This document shows, one piece after another, positions 44,283 through 54,368 of a stretch of DNA of 64,000 nt; the first letter of the stretch is position 1; every line of letters starts with the position of its first letter. The stretch spans positions 1 through 64,000 of the forward strand of contig JBBCJU010000013.1 in NCBI GenBank assembly GCA_037190145.1, in the 5' to 3' direction. This DNA is from 55-13 sp037190145. Lineage in GTDB: Bacteria; Armatimonadota; Fimbriimonadia; Fimbriimonadales; Fimbriimonadaceae. Position numbers and translations under genes: made by a program. Under the pieces are notes generated by a model. The model did not search any database. It saw only the letters and a list, made by a program, of their open reading frames with translations, and had not been told where the DNA came from.

Positions 44283-44468
44283 TTACCAGCTTGCTTTCTT
44301 CACACCAGGCAGTTGGCCGATGTGCGCCTTTTCCCGAAGGCAGATTCTGCAGATACCAAAGAATCGAACGTAGCCGTGAGCTCGTCCGCAGATGGAGCAG
44401 CGATTGTACGACCGCACCTTAAACTTCGGCTTTTGCTTCTGCTTAACAACTAGACAGGTTTTTGCCAT
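44283..44468 (-). CDS. rpsZ: 30S ribosomal protein S14, zinc type
   Basis: 61 residues with a Cys4 zinc ribbon (C24, C27, C40, C43) and the end LPGVKKASW. First gene of this operon; rplN, rplX and rplE, normally upstream, are absent. The 210-bp gap upstream has a roughly 100-nt GC-rich, foldable leader and CGGGAG before the ATG; TTGGTC at about 44563 may be a -35. Confidence 0.97.
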   Translation of the reverse strand: MAKTCLVVKQKQKPKFKVRSYNRCSICGRAHGYVRFFGICRICLREKAHIGQLPGVKKASW

Positions 44469-44630
44469 AAATTCTCCCGCCGTTCTCAGACCGGTTCAGC
44501 GTCACCCTGGCAAGGGGTCGGCGTGCCTGGCCTGTGGCTAGATTTTTGATTTAGTCTTTCGACCAAGGGCGAATGATACCTGATCTAAAGTTCAGCCAGG
44601 ACCTTTGCGTTCAGGGGCATCCCCTAACAT

Positions 44631-44664
44631 AAAAAGGCCTGGCTTCCTTAAAGGAAACCAGGCC
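44631..44664 (-). terminator. Terminator of the lipoprotein gene
   Basis: GGCCTGG-x-TTCCTT stem with one mismatch and, on the minus strand, TTTTTA after it. It begins 14 nt after the stop codon at 44679. Confidence 0.88.
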
Positions 44665-44678
44665 GATGACCCCAAAGC

Positions 44679-46553
44679 TTAAGGAAGCGCGGGAGCGTTT
44701 TGACCAATTGCACGGTTTAAGTTGATCGAACCCGATCCACCCAATGTGCTAGCCCATGAGCCGCTAACTTCTACCGTAAAGAGACCGTCGGTGTTTCCGC
44801 AAGTCACAGTGAAGTTACTGATCCCAGCTCCGCCGTTAGTGATAGAACCACCGGTGAGCGCTTGGATTGAGAAGCTGGTTGTGAACCCAGAAATCTCACC
44901 CAATGGAGTGACGTGGCCGCTGCTATCTTGCAGAGCGATGGTTGCGCCCTGAGTAGCACCCACATTTGCGAAGGCATATTCACCGGAAGCTCCGCCGATA
45001 GCAGATGCTGTGGTATCTGGATTCAGGATGATCTTTGATGGAACACCATAAACCTGAGTCACCACGTTATTAGAGGTAACTGATCCGATAGTGGCACTAA
45101 TCGTGGCCGTTCCGGCAACGTTGCCAGCAGCCACAACACCAGTGGCTGAGTTGATAGACGATGCGGAAACACTACCTACTTGTGTATTTCCGGTATTGCC
45201 AACATTCGCTTGGAATGAAGCGTTGGAGAGGCTCCAGGTAACAGCACCGCTTGGGATTTCAGCTGTATCACCATCAACGTCGGTTGCGCCAGTCAGAGCA
45301 TAAGTCTGAGCACCACTGAGAGTCGATGTAGAGCTTGTACCTGTATCCAATCGAGAAGGACCCACAATCGTCAGGTTGCCGATTGGGCGCAAGATGGTGA
45401 CCTCCACTGTGCCGGTGGCGGATCCAGCGGATGCAGTGATGGTATTGATACCCTTAACCGCTAATTGTCCCGAGTTGAGAGTCGGATCAAGGGCGGTTGG
45501 AGGAGCAAATGTGCTTGTATGTTGGCCAGAGCCATTTGCAGCTCCGCTTGGAGTCGCGAAAGCGTTTCCACCCAAAGCACCTTCTGCACCGCTCCACGCG
45601 TTACCAGCCGAAGGAATCTTGTTAACAGAGAGGGTTACCATTTCGCCTGGCATTGCGGCACCGACTTCATTCAAAACCGTAGCGGTAATGTTTGAAGAAG
45701 TATTGGCAACCAACGGAGTTTCAGTTCCCCAGGTTACGGCCGGAGTTGAAGCCACAACATTAATCGTTGTTGGTGTACCGTGATCAAAAGTGCCATCAAT
45801 GACTGCTTGAAGATTAGAATCTACAGAGTCAATTGTGATGTCAACATCGCCTTCTGCAACAGCAGATGTAGCAGGAGTCAAATCAAAAGGACCGGACCCG
45901 GGATTGGTGCCGCTGACTACCACCTCTGCACCAGAACTGGTCACATCGAAAGTGGCCGATGGCACGATGACACCGCTAGCATCTAACGCGATAACCGACA
46001 GCGATTGAGCAACGCCGCCTGCGATGAAGAGCTGAGTTGGATCCATTGGTACATCACCATCGATGGTGTACATCAGAGAAGCTTCGGCTCCTGGTGTGTA
46101 GGTTGAGTTACCGTTATTAAGCGTCAAAACCGTTGTTGAGCTGGCTTTCGGCCCAAGATTTGCATTGAATGAAGTCAGAGCTCTTGCACTGCCCTCATAG
46201 TTAAGACCAGAAGCCGTAACCGAAACGACGGTGTTCTCTTTTGCTTTCACCGAACAGATAATCGCATTACTGGTGGCCATGTTAAAGGGCTCAGCATCGG
46301 GAGCTCTTGAGATTGTTCCATCGGCCACGCTCAAGGTGACTGTTCCACTCGTTGGAGGGAAATAGCCAGCTGGAGCAACTGCAGACGGAATTACAACTGC
46401 CGGATCAACTCCAGAACCTGTTCCACCCAAAACATAAACAAAGCCAGCGACCGTTCGAGTTACATTCTTCGAACTGCCGCCACCACCACCGCCGCATCCT
46501 GCCATTAGGGCAGCACCAGCGACACAGGCTGTTAAGTAGCCTAATTTGCGCAT
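44679..46553 (-). CDS. Large lipoprotein with Ig-like repeats
   Basis: 624 residues from the ATG at 46553, which has GGAGG 7 nt upstream. Lipobox LMAGC, then a polyglycine stretch, so the Cys is probably lipid-modified. The rest consists of repeated Thr/Ser/Val-rich beta-sandwich-like modules (for example TVEVTILRP, ATISATIGSVTS). Likely cell-surface or periplasmic; no enzymatic motif seen. Confidence 0.78.
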   Translation of the reverse strand: MRKLGYLTACVAGAALMAGCGGGGGGSSKNVTRTVAGFVYVLGGTGSGVDPAVVIPSAVAPAGYFPPTSGTVTLSVADGTISRAPDAEPFNMATSNAIICSVKAKENTVVSVTASGLNYEGSARALTSFNANLGPKASSTTVLTLNNGNSTYTPGAEASLMYTIDGDVPMDPTQLFIAGGVAQSLSVIALDASGVIVPSATFDVTSSGAEVVVSGTNPGSGPFDLTPATSAVAEGDVDITIDSVDSNLQAVIDGTFDHGTPTTINVVASTPAVTWGTETPLVANTSSNITATVLNEVGAAMPGEMVTLSVNKIPSAGNAWSGAEGALGGNAFATPSGAANGSGQHTSTFAPPTALDPTLNSGQLAVKGINTITASAGSATGTVEVTILRPIGNLTIVGPSRLDTGTSSTSTLSGAQTYALTGATDVDGDTAEIPSGAVTWSLSNASFQANVGNTGNTQVGSVSASSINSATGVVAAGNVAGTATISATIGSVTSNNVVTQVYGVPSKIILNPDTTASAIGGASGEYAFANVGATQGATIALQDSSGHVTPLGEISGFTTSFSIQALTGGSITNGGAGISNFTVTCGNTDGLFTVEVSGSWASTLGGSGSINLNRAIGQNAPALP

Positions 46554-46735
46554 ATATTTTCCTCCACTAGCTAATTCAATGCGTTTGTAAACATCCATGA
46601 ACGCAATCGAATTACATTCATGATACTGGTATTTTTCTGGGCAATCTATAGGGTTTTTCTCTGAAAACCTCACAAACTCTTTTAAGTTTCTAGATTAGGC
46701 GTCAAATTTAGGTCAGGCCTATACAGATCACCCAC

Positions 46736-47209
46736 ATGGAGCCCATCAAGACAGACGAGCGTCTAGCTCAAAAAGCGAAACGAACTTTAGATATGGATGA
46801 CCATATGCTGCTTGGCTGTTCGGGGTTTGTGGTTGCTTCCTTTGCTAGTTATCTTTTGGCGGTGTGGCCCTTTTTTGTGTGGCTAGACATCCACCTTTTT
46901 GATCAACTCCTGAAGACCTGTTTAGCCGGGATTCCGCTTGCTTACTTGGTGGGAGGCATCATTACTTGGAAATTTGGACTGCCCGGAGCGGCTGGACATA
47001 TTGGAGGGATGCTGGCAGCATCTATCTTCCTTTACTTGCGGCTTGAACAAGTCTTTTTAGAGGCAATGGCTCAGCGCACCACTCCACCTGAATTCCCACA
47101 GTGGCTTCAATGGGGGTTACCAGTAATGAACATCTCTATTACGATTGTCTTAGTCAGCACCATACTCAGTCTCACAAACGATCATAAGAAAAGCAAAAAC
47201 AGACAGTGA
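46736..47209 (+). CDS. Hypothetical integral membrane protein
   Basis: 157 residues; hydrophilic N-terminus (1-23), then about four transmembrane helices (26-47, 57-77, 83-103, 128-147) and a basic tail KKSKNRQ. No family recognised. Just upstream of fliS. Confidence 0.65.
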   Translation: MEPIKTDERLAQKAKRTLDMDDHMLLGCSGFVVASFASYLLAVWPFFVWLDIHLFDQLLKTCLAGIPLAYLVGGIITWKFGLPGAAGHIGGMLAASIFLYLRLEQVFLEAMAQRTTPPEFPQWLQWGLPVMNISITIVLVSTILSLTNDHKKSKNRQ

Positions 47210-47269
47210 GCTAGTCGATTTGCCAACCCGACAATCCTTTACGTAGCTTCAACTACCTTGAGGAAAACC

Positions 47270-47677
47270 TTGGCTAACGGACGATTCGTTCAGGAATATC
47301 AGAAAAACGCTGTGAATGGGGCATCCCCACTCCAACTGGTCATCATGCTCTACGACGGAGCTATTCGCTTTATGGAAGCCGGAAAGTACGGAATTGACCA
47401 AGGCGATCTCGAACTGCAAAATAAAAATTTGCAGAAAGCTCAGAAGATTGTGATGGAGCTCATGTCTTGCCTAGATATGGAGAAAGGTGGAGACATCGCC
47501 AAAAACCTCCTTGCCCTTTACACATATGTGCTAAACGAGCTAGTGGAAGCAAATGTGGGCGACAAGACTGAACCCATCGACCGATGCATCAAAATACTGT
47601 GCGATCTTCGGGAGAGCTGGATTGAGGTAGAGCAGTCCTCAAAGACCACCCATCACGAGGTGCCTCTTGCTGCCTAA
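47270..47677 (+). CDS. fliS: Flagellin chaperone FliS
   Basis: 135 residues from the TTG at 47270, preceded by GAGGA; a TTG at 47258 is the alternative. ASPLQLVIMLYDGAIRFMEAG, KIVMELMSCLDMEKGG and LLALYTYVLNELVEAN are the FliS helices that hold flagellin in the cytoplasm. No flagellin or fliD gene is in the window. Confidence 0.92.
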   Translation: MANGRFVQEYQKNAVNGASPLQLVIMLYDGAIRFMEAGKYGIDQGDLELQNKNLQKAQKIVMELMSCLDMEKGGDIAKNLLALYTYVLNELVEANVGDKTEPIDRCIKILCDLRESWIEVEQSSKTTHHEVPLAA

Positions 47678-47993
47678 AAGCGATCAAGCAGTAGAACGCT
47701 ATCGAACACTTGGTCTGGCCATTGAAGCGGCGGTCGTCCTAGATCACTGGTCAGAGGTTGACTCGCTCATTCTGGAACGAGACCAAATCCTTTCGGATTT
47801 CTCATCAGGTCAAATGACTTTAAGCGAAGCGTCGAAGCAACAGATGAAAGCTTGTGACCATCGCCTACTACAATTCCTGATCGGCGCGAAGTCAGAAACT
47901 GCAAACGAATTGAGGCGTGTTCGAGACAACTCCAACGCACGCCGAGCCTATCAACCAGGATCAGAGCCAAACCGATTTAGCGAAGCAGGTTAG
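47667..47993 (+). CDS. FliT-like flagellar chaperone (inferred)
   Basis: 108 residues, start TTG overlapping fliS by 11 nt. Mostly helical, with AVVLDHWSEVDSLILERDQIL resembling FliT-type proteins that follow fliS in many genomes. Identity is weak and rests mainly on position. Confidence 0.55.
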   Translation: MLPKSDQAVERYRTLGLAIEAAVVLDHWSEVDSLILERDQILSDFSSGQMTLSEASKQQMKACDHRLLQFLIGAKSETANELRRVRDNSNARRAYQPGSEPNRFSEAG

Positions 47994-48011
47994 GATTTCG
48001 ATTTACTAAAA

Positions 48012-48038
48012 AAGCCGCTGCGGACTCCGCAGCGGCTT
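48012..48038. terminator. Bidirectional terminator
   Basis: AAGCCGCTGCGGA and its complement with one central base, preceded by an A-run and followed by TTC; serves fliT-like and the subtilase gene. Confidence 0.85.
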
Positions 48039-48058
48039 CTACCTAACACAGGCTTGGT

Positions 48059-49711
48059 TTAGTCCGGTGTTCGAATCTCACGGGTCTCAATTGATACAAA
48101 ACCAATCTTGAAGTCAAATGGTCCTGTAGCCCATCGTCGCGGTAGACGGTGTGGACCAATTGCTCTAACTGCAGCTCTGAGATTGCCTCCAGAAACATAC
48201 TTTGTCAAATTGAGCGATAGTTGAATCTTCTCCCGACTGGTTCCTGATGGGCGAGAAGCAAATGCTTTTATCAGCACATATTTACTGGTTGTATAGTCCC
48301 AGAAATAGAGTTGCCCAGAGGCACCTGATGCCGAATTAGATTCAATAAAGAAATTAGCCTCGCGTAGATTGCTAGTATTTCCCGTAAATGCGAAGTCAAT
48401 AACCGCGCCGCCTACTTGACCAAGACTGGTCTCGGACGTAGTGACATCATAGGAATTACCATCAGATCCCAAGAGATCTGCCACACTCCCATTACCTGCG
48501 GCTCCACTCCACACCGAAACCGCTACAGGGTCAGAAACATTAGGGGGCCCAGGATCCAAAGTCTGCAGTGCTCGGAAAGCGTTGATCCGCCCCTTTGCAA
48601 ATCCACCATTTGAAATTGGGTCCGTCGTGTTTTCAAGCGCAGCTCGAATCTCGACATTGGTTGTTCCGGGTGCCGCAAATGACCAAAGCAAACCGACTAC
48701 ACCCGCAGCAACGGGTGACGCCATCGAGGTGCCCGTCGCATTGCCATACCCGCCAGGAATGGTGCTCATGATGTCTTCACCTGGAGAGCCTACGTCTACC
48801 CAATCTGGCCCATAGTTACTAAAGCCAGCACGAAGGTCTGCAGAGTTTGTTGCACCCACGGCGATAACGTTTTCGAATGCGGACGGATAGTGCTTGTTTG
48901 TGATTCCGTCATTTCCTGCGGCAGCAAGGAGAACAAGCCCACGGTTCCAGGCATAGTTCACAGCGTTGCGCTCAGTAATGGATTCACTGTAGCCACCATA
49001 ACTCATGTTAATAACTTTTGCCCCATTATCAGCCGCGAACATCATCGCTGCAGCAGAGTTCTCCGCGAAAGAATTAGGGAAAATCTTTAAAGGCATAATC
49101 AAACAGTTAAATCCAGGAGCAACTACTCCCTTCCCGTTATCAGTGTGAGCTGCCGCGCAACCCGATACATGAACTCCGTGGTCACCGCCAAATCCGGGTT
49201 CCCAGGACGGATCACTGTCGTTAGACGAGAAGTCCCACCCTGGAACAAGCTTATCCTTCAGGTCTTCATGATTTAGATCAATTCCCGAGTCAATAATGGC
49301 AATGATGACCGACGAGGAACCCTTAGTTAAATCCCAAGCTTCCCTTGCCCGAATCCGATCTATCGCATACTGCTGTCCAATGCGTGGATCGTTAGGAGTA
49401 TAGAAAGGCCTACGAATATAGTTAGGTTCTACGTACTCCACATAACTTAGCCTCTTGTAATATGCCACAGCATCGGGCACTGACATACCCGTCGGCACCT
49501 TTATTTTATGGACAACAATCTGCGGCAAGACACGAAGCGTAGTCGCCCTAATGGAGCGATTCGCAACCGTTGCGTAATTACTTGCGGCACTAAGCGTCCC
49601 CTTGAACTTGACCAGCACTTCGTTTTTGGCATACTCAGACGATTGTGCTTGGCTATATGCAGCCACCAGTCCAAGGATCAGACACGCGCCTACCTTTTTC
49701 GACAAAATCAT
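48059..49711 (-). CDS. Secreted subtilisin-like (S8) serine protease A
   Basis: 550 residues from the ATG at 49711 (GGAGG upstream). Signal peptide ending AYSQAQ; propeptide-like region NEVLVKFKG; catalytic Asp in IIDSGID, His in GDHGVHVSG, Ser in GTSMASP; thermitase-like core to about 400. A C-terminal beta domain of about 150 residues follows. Paralogue of the next gene. Confidence 0.93.
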   Translation of the reverse strand: MILSKKVGACLILGLVAAYSQAQSSEYAKNEVLVKFKGTLSAASNYATVANRSIRATTLRVLPQIVVHKIKVPTGMSVPDAVAYYKRLSYVEYVEPNYIRRPFYTPNDPRIGQQYAIDRIRAREAWDLTKGSSSVIIAIIDSGIDLNHEDLKDKLVPGWDFSSNDSDPSWEPGFGGDHGVHVSGCAAAHTDNGKGVVAPGFNCLIMPLKIFPNSFAENSAAAMMFAADNGAKVINMSYGGYSESITERNAVNYAWNRGLVLLAAAGNDGITNKHYPSAFENVIAVGATNSADLRAGFSNYGPDWVDVGSPGEDIMSTIPGGYGNATGTSMASPVAAGVVGLLWSFAAPGTTNVEIRAALENTTDPISNGGFAKGRINAFRALQTLDPGPPNVSDPVAVSVWSGAAGNGSVADLLGSDGNSYDVTTSETSLGQVGGAVIDFAFTGNTSNLREANFFIESNSASGASGQLYFWDYTTSKYVLIKAFASRPSGTSREKIQLSLNLTKYVSGGNLRAAVRAIGPHRLPRRWATGPFDFKIGFVSIETREIRTPD

Positions 49712-49792
49712 TAAAAGAAATCCTCCAGGTCTCAATCCCACCTAGGATACTGCTTAAGTGAGGTTTCTGCAAGCTTATACGAGGAAACGCAA

Positions 49793-51415
49793 CTATCTCG
49801 ACTGGATTTGGACAAATCCAAAGACACCTTCGTAAGGTATCTGCCGCCTACCAAAAGGACGATAAGGAAGCAAAATCCTCAGCCCGACTTTTATCTTATT
49901 ACTTACAATAAAGCGACGAGCATCTATAGGTAACGCGATCGTATGCCGTAGCCTGGGTGATGCCGTGATTCCATAGTTCCGATGCAACTGGTAACTACCG
50001 GTATCCCCGTCCCACAAATAGACTTGCCCTGTAGAGCCTGGAGGACCTGCAGCTTCCAGCAGCAGGTTGATGTATTGGGAATTCGTAGAATGTCCTTGAT
50101 ACTCGATATCTACAGTGACGCCCACCAATTCAAGCCCAGAGGTCCTTTCTGAGTTGGCTCGCACAAAGGCCTCATCTGAATTCAGAATTTCTTGTACTCC
50201 TCCTTGAAACCCATTGCCAAACCATGGCTGAATAGCGATTGGGTTCGACAGCAGAACAGGCTTTGTGTTAAAAACCGACAGCGCACGCATCGCGTTCACT
50301 CGACCGTGGGCAAATCCGCCATTTGAAATCGGGTCCGTCGTGGACTCAATAGCTTCTCTAATCTCACTCGCCGTTGTGCCTTCTGGAGCAAAGGACCACA
50401 AAAGACCGGCAAGGCCGGCGACCATTGGGCTTGCCATAGATGTGCCAGACATCTCCCCGTAGCCATTGCGGACGGTGCTTAATACTCCTTCACCGGGGGC
50501 CCCAACACTGACCCAATTCTCTCCATAATTACTGTATCCAGACCTCGCATCATTGCGCCCGGTAGAACCTACCGCAATCACATTTGGGTAGGCAGCTGGG
50601 TAGTTAAGTTTAGTAGTGCCGCTATTCCCCGACGCTGCGACTAAAACCACCCCCTTATTCCAGGCATAGTTCACCGCGTTTTGCTCGGTCAAGGACTGCG
50701 GATAGCCCCCATAGCTCATGTTGATGACCTTGGCTCCGTTATCAGCGGCAAAGAGGATCGCTTGGGCAGAGGCTGCGCCCGCCCCATTGGGAAAAATTCT
50801 CAACGGCATGATTCGGCAGTTGAAGGCAACCCCAGAGCCACCCTTTGAGTTATTTGTGGCGGCCGCAATGATGCCGGATACATGTGTCCCGTGACTCTGA
50901 CTGGTTGTTGGATCGCGGTCACCTTGCGTAAAGTCGTAGCCAGGCACACGCTTCGACTCCAAATCTTCATGATTCTTTACAATCCCATCGTCAATTACCG
51001 CGATGACTACATCGCTAGACCCCTTTGAAAGGTTCCAAGCTTCATGGCACCGAATCTTAGCCAGGGCATATTGCTGCTGAAAAAGTCGGTCGTTTGGAAT
51101 ATAGCTTTGATACCGCCGCGGGTTACGCTCAATATATTCAACGGCAGGCAAGCCTTTATAGTATGCGCGAGCATCCTCGAATGACATTCCATCCGGCACC
51201 CGAATTCGCGTAACCCCAAGCTGAGACAACTGCTCCAGACTCTTTGCACCAATGGCGCGATTTGCGTTGGTCGAGTGATACGTATTGGCGGCTAACTGCC
51301 CCTTGAACTTGACAAGCACTTCGTTTGGTATATATTCGCTGTCATCAGCCCAAGCCAATGAACAGAATACGGAAATGAAGAGTGTTACTACTGCCTTGCC
51401 AAATTTGATCTTCAT
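49793..51415 (-). CDS. Secreted subtilisin-like (S8) serine protease B
   Basis: 540 residues with signal peptide ending SLAWA. Same order: propeptide, catalytic Asp in VIDDGI, His in SHGTHVSG, Ser in GTSMASP, and a C-terminal beta domain (YLWDGDTGSYQL against YFWDYTTSKYVL in A). Tandem duplication; 81-bp gap between them. Confidence 0.94.
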   Translation of the reverse strand: MKIKFGKAVVTLFISVFCSLAWADDSEYIPNEVLVKFKGQLAANTYHSTNANRAIGAKSLEQLSQLGVTRIRVPDGMSFEDARAYYKGLPAVEYIERNPRRYQSYIPNDRLFQQQYALAKIRCHEAWNLSKGSSDVVIAVIDDGIVKNHEDLESKRVPGYDFTQGDRDPTTSQSHGTHVSGIIAAATNNSKGGSGVAFNCRIMPLRIFPNGAGAASAQAILFAADNGAKVINMSYGGYPQSLTEQNAVNYAWNKGVVLVAASGNSGTTKLNYPAAYPNVIAVGSTGRNDARSGYSNYGENWVSVGAPGEGVLSTVRNGYGEMSGTSMASPMVAGLAGLLWSFAPEGTTASEIREAIESTTDPISNGGFAHGRVNAMRALSVFNTKPVLLSNPIAIQPWFGNGFQGGVQEILNSDEAFVRANSERTSGLELVGVTVDIEYQGHSTNSQYINLLLEAAGPPGSTGQVYLWDGDTGSYQLHRNYGITASPRLRHTIALPIDARRFIVSNKIKVGLRILLPYRPFGRRQIPYEGVFGFVQIQSR

Positions 51416-51474
51416 ATGCCCTCTTGATCAATCAAGTTTACATCTCCCCATGACCCGCCCTTCTTGAAGGTATG

Positions 51475-52597
51475 ATGGCTCACATGCTGAACATTGAGCA
51501 GCATGAGGCGCTGTCCGGGGCTCGTGGGAGACTGGACGCTATCGGAGGTCATCTTTGACCAGCCTCGACTGCAGAACCAAATAGCTGAGCTTGAGGAACA
51601 ATCCTCCCAACCAGAATTCTGGAACGATTCGTCGTACGCGAATAAAACGCTCCAACGCCTATCGCGCTTAAAGAATATTCTCAACCCGCTCCGGGAGCTT
51701 CAGAAGACCGAGAATGATATTGCTGAGCTCTACGAGATGCTCAAAGCAGACCCCAGTGAGGAACTCCACCAGGAAGCTGACGAGATGGCGATTAAGTTTC
51801 TCAAGGACCTGGATACCTATGAGCTTCGCACCCTGCTCAATGGAGAGCATGACGGTCGTAATGCCCTGCTAGAAATTAACGCCGGCGCCGGCGGATCAGA
51901 GGCTTGTGATTGGGCAGCCATGCTCTATCGAATGTATCAGCGATATGCCCAAAACCAAGGCTTCCGTCTGGAAATCCTTAGTGAAACCCCCGGCGATGTC
52001 ACGGGCTACCGCTCGATTCAACTCCTAGTATCAGGGGAAAACGCGTATGGGTACCTAAAAGCAGAGAACGGTGTCCACCGATTGGTGCGTATTTCTCCTT
52101 TTGATGCCGCAGCTCGTCGCCACACATCATTTGCAAAGGTAGAAATCCTCCCCGAAATTGAACCCACTGAGGTTCAAATCAACCCAGATGACTTGAAAGT
52201 GGAAACCTTGCGGGCCGGAGGAGCCGGTGGTCAGCATGTTAACAAGACGGAAAGTGCTGTGCGAATCACCCACTTGCCTTCGGGGTTGGTTGTCTCTTGT
52301 CAAAACGAGCGAAGCCAGCACGCAAACCGTGACAGTGCCATGCGAGTTCTGTTAGCAAGGCTCTCGGAGCTTGAACGCCTCAGTGGCGAAGAGAAGCTCA
52401 GAGCTTATATGGTGAGCGGTCCGGCCGAATGGGGGCGACAAATTCGGAGCTACGTGATGCAACCCTATACGATGGTAAAAGATCACCGAACCGGCTTTGA
52501 GACTGGCAATGTGCAAGCGGTAATGGATGGTGAAATAGAAAGTTTCATCGAGGCTTACCTTAAAAAGAAGCCTAGCCAAGACGACTTCATTGAATAA
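51475..52597 (+). CDS. prfB: Peptide chain release factor 2, with programmed +1 frameshift
   Basis: Join of 51475-51555 and 51557-52597 (373 residues). The 5' frame ends in CTT TGA C; the long frame resumes at GAC. RF2 anticodon tripeptide SPF (RISPFDAAARRH) and the GGQ motif (GAGGQHVNKTESAVR) are intact. RF2 ends translation at UGA and UAA. Start ATG at 51475 has AAGG upstream; an ATG at 51484 gives a 24-codon leader like that of Bacillus subtilis. Confidence 0.95.
51544..51559 (+). promoter_or_regulatory. prfB frameshift site
   Basis: GGAGGT, three nt (CAT), CTT, in-frame TGA (51556-51558), then C. The order and spacing are those of the E. coli signal AGGGGG-TAT-CTT-TGA-C, by which RF2 level controls its own synthesis. 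Confidence 0.95.
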
Positions 52598-52766
52598 CTT
52601 CTCTCGACAAGTTACTTTTCTGGAACAAAATTTGCCATAACTATGAATGAGGTCCCGTGCCGATTTGCTCTCCCCTTTACGGTATCGGTGGCCTCAACTT
52701 TTTTGATCTGTAAACGAACTCCCTCCCTCTTCCAGACGTAGTCCTACCTGGGGTAGTTTAGGTTCA

Positions 52767-54368
52767 ATGCTGTCGGCGATTTTTCTTGCGGTTACGGTTC
52801 AGGTTCCCTTGAGCCCTTCTCTTCCGGCGGGGGCCAATCCAGATGTTCACCGGGCTTTTAACTTGGTGGCAACCGAATTGTCTGCTGGGCGATTTGATGC
52901 AGCCAAGGCAAAATCAGCGCTTTTACCTCGACTGGATATCCCTTATGCATGGGATGACCAATCAGTTCCAGCCGCGAAGCGTCCTGAATTAATCACTCTT
53001 CGCACAGAAGCTTTCCGACTCCTGGCCAGCCGTCTTCCAGGACTGAAACTCACTCCTAGCAAGAAACCTGTCCTTAAATTCAGTTTTGGTAATAGCCTCG
53101 CCGTTGATCCCGCCACAGGATTACCTCGTGGCATCGCGCTCTTCTATTCAGAGAACCCAGCCGAGCCAAGAATGGAAGCCGTCATCGGACTTCGCCGAGG
53201 AAGTCCTTTGGAAGCAACAAACGCTGATTCGATTCACAACGAGATCATCTATGCCGTCGGTTCCTACCTTGGAATGTCTAACGGCATTTTCCCGGGCTCA
53301 TTCATGGGGCGAACCGACCTACAAATGCAATTCCGGAGTGTGCCCGAGCCCACAGAAATGGGAAGCATGAGGGCCATACAAGACGCGGCAACCCGAGTTC
53401 GAACCGCCATCGAGAAAAAACAGAAACTTGCCCCGGCTCTTCCGCGCGCAAGCTTTAACCCCACCGTTATTGATCGGGGTCCTGTAATCCAAGGCACCCC
53501 CATTGAGTTCAGTGTCCAAGTGAATAATCTGGGCAATGCCCCTCTGTCATTTCGAGTCATTCCAGACTGTGGATGCGTCACCGCGAAGAACCTTCCTCCA
53601 ATTCCTCCAGGATCTTCGGCTGCCGTACCCATTCACGTGGATACCACCGACATCAATGGGGAACTCAATAAGCACCTCATCTTAGTTTCTAATGATGTCA
53701 ATCAACCTATTCAGAAGTTCCCTATCAATATCAAGACCTCGCCTCGATATCGGTTTTTGACCAATGCCCCCTCGGTCCTTATCATTGATCAAGCAGAAGT
53801 AGATACAGAAATATTTCTAACCAATCCACCCGAGAGACCGCTAGAAATTTTGGATGTGGAAGTTTCTGGTAATCCTGGAACGGCTACTTTTGAAAAGTGG
53901 AGTGGAAACATGGCTGACCCCGCCCTCAACGAGGGTGAAAAAGCACGGACGGGTTATCGAATCAAAGTTAAACTGCAAACTCCGCCGGTAAGTGGTCGCT
54001 CCGCAGCGATGATCGTTGTAAAGACAAACGATCCCAAGTACGCAACTCTCCGACACACCATCTTTGCTCAAAAGGGAATTGCAGTGATGCCAGCCAGCAT
54101 CTTCTTTGGCGACCTTAGCCGGGCCACAAGAGAGGCGTCCATCATGGTCAACCGCCCCAACAAACCCTTTAAGATTCTAAAGATTGAGTCAGACTCATCA
54201 TTCGTAGACGCAACCGCAACAACCGGTAAGGATGAATCGGAATACAAAATCACCTGTAAATACAATGGCAAAGCGCCTTTAGGTGATCTCCGAGCCATGC
54301 TCACCATCCATACAGATGACGCTAAGCAACCCAAGATTCGCGTTACTGTGATGGGTATGGTCAAGTGA
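52767..54368 (+). CDS. Exported protein with DUF1573 domain and degenerate metzincin-like region
   Basis: 533 residues. Short signal peptide. Residues about 60-190 look like a matrixin fold, but the zinc motif reads NEIIYAVGSYLG instead of HExxHxxGxxH, so it is inactive. From about 235 a DUF1573 module, VNNLGNAPLSFRVIPDCGCVT, is followed by similar immunoglobulin-like strands. Overlaps the cytochrome gene by 4 nt. A TAGTTT box lies 7 nt before the ATG. Confidence 0.75.
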   Translation: MLSAIFLAVTVQVPLSPSLPAGANPDVHRAFNLVATELSAGRFDAAKAKSALLPRLDIPYAWDDQSVPAAKRPELITLRTEAFRLLASRLPGLKLTPSKKPVLKFSFGNSLAVDPATGLPRGIALFYSENPAEPRMEAVIGLRRGSPLEATNADSIHNEIIYAVGSYLGMSNGIFPGSFMGRTDLQMQFRSVPEPTEMGSMRAIQDAATRVRTAIEKKQKLAPALPRASFNPTVIDRGPVIQGTPIEFSVQVNNLGNAPLSFRVIPDCGCVTAKNLPPIPPGSSAAVPIHVDTTDINGELNKHLILVSNDVNQPIQKFPINIKTSPRYRFLTNAPSVLIIDQAEVDTEIFLTNPPERPLEILDVEVSGNPGTATFEKWSGNMADPALNEGEKARTGYRIKVKLQTPPVSGRSAAMIVVKTNDPKYATLRHTIFAQKGIAVMPASIFFGDLSRATREASIMVNRPNKPFKILKIESDSSFVDATATTGKDESEYKITCKYNGKAPLGDLRAMLTIHTDDAKQPKIRVTVMGMVK

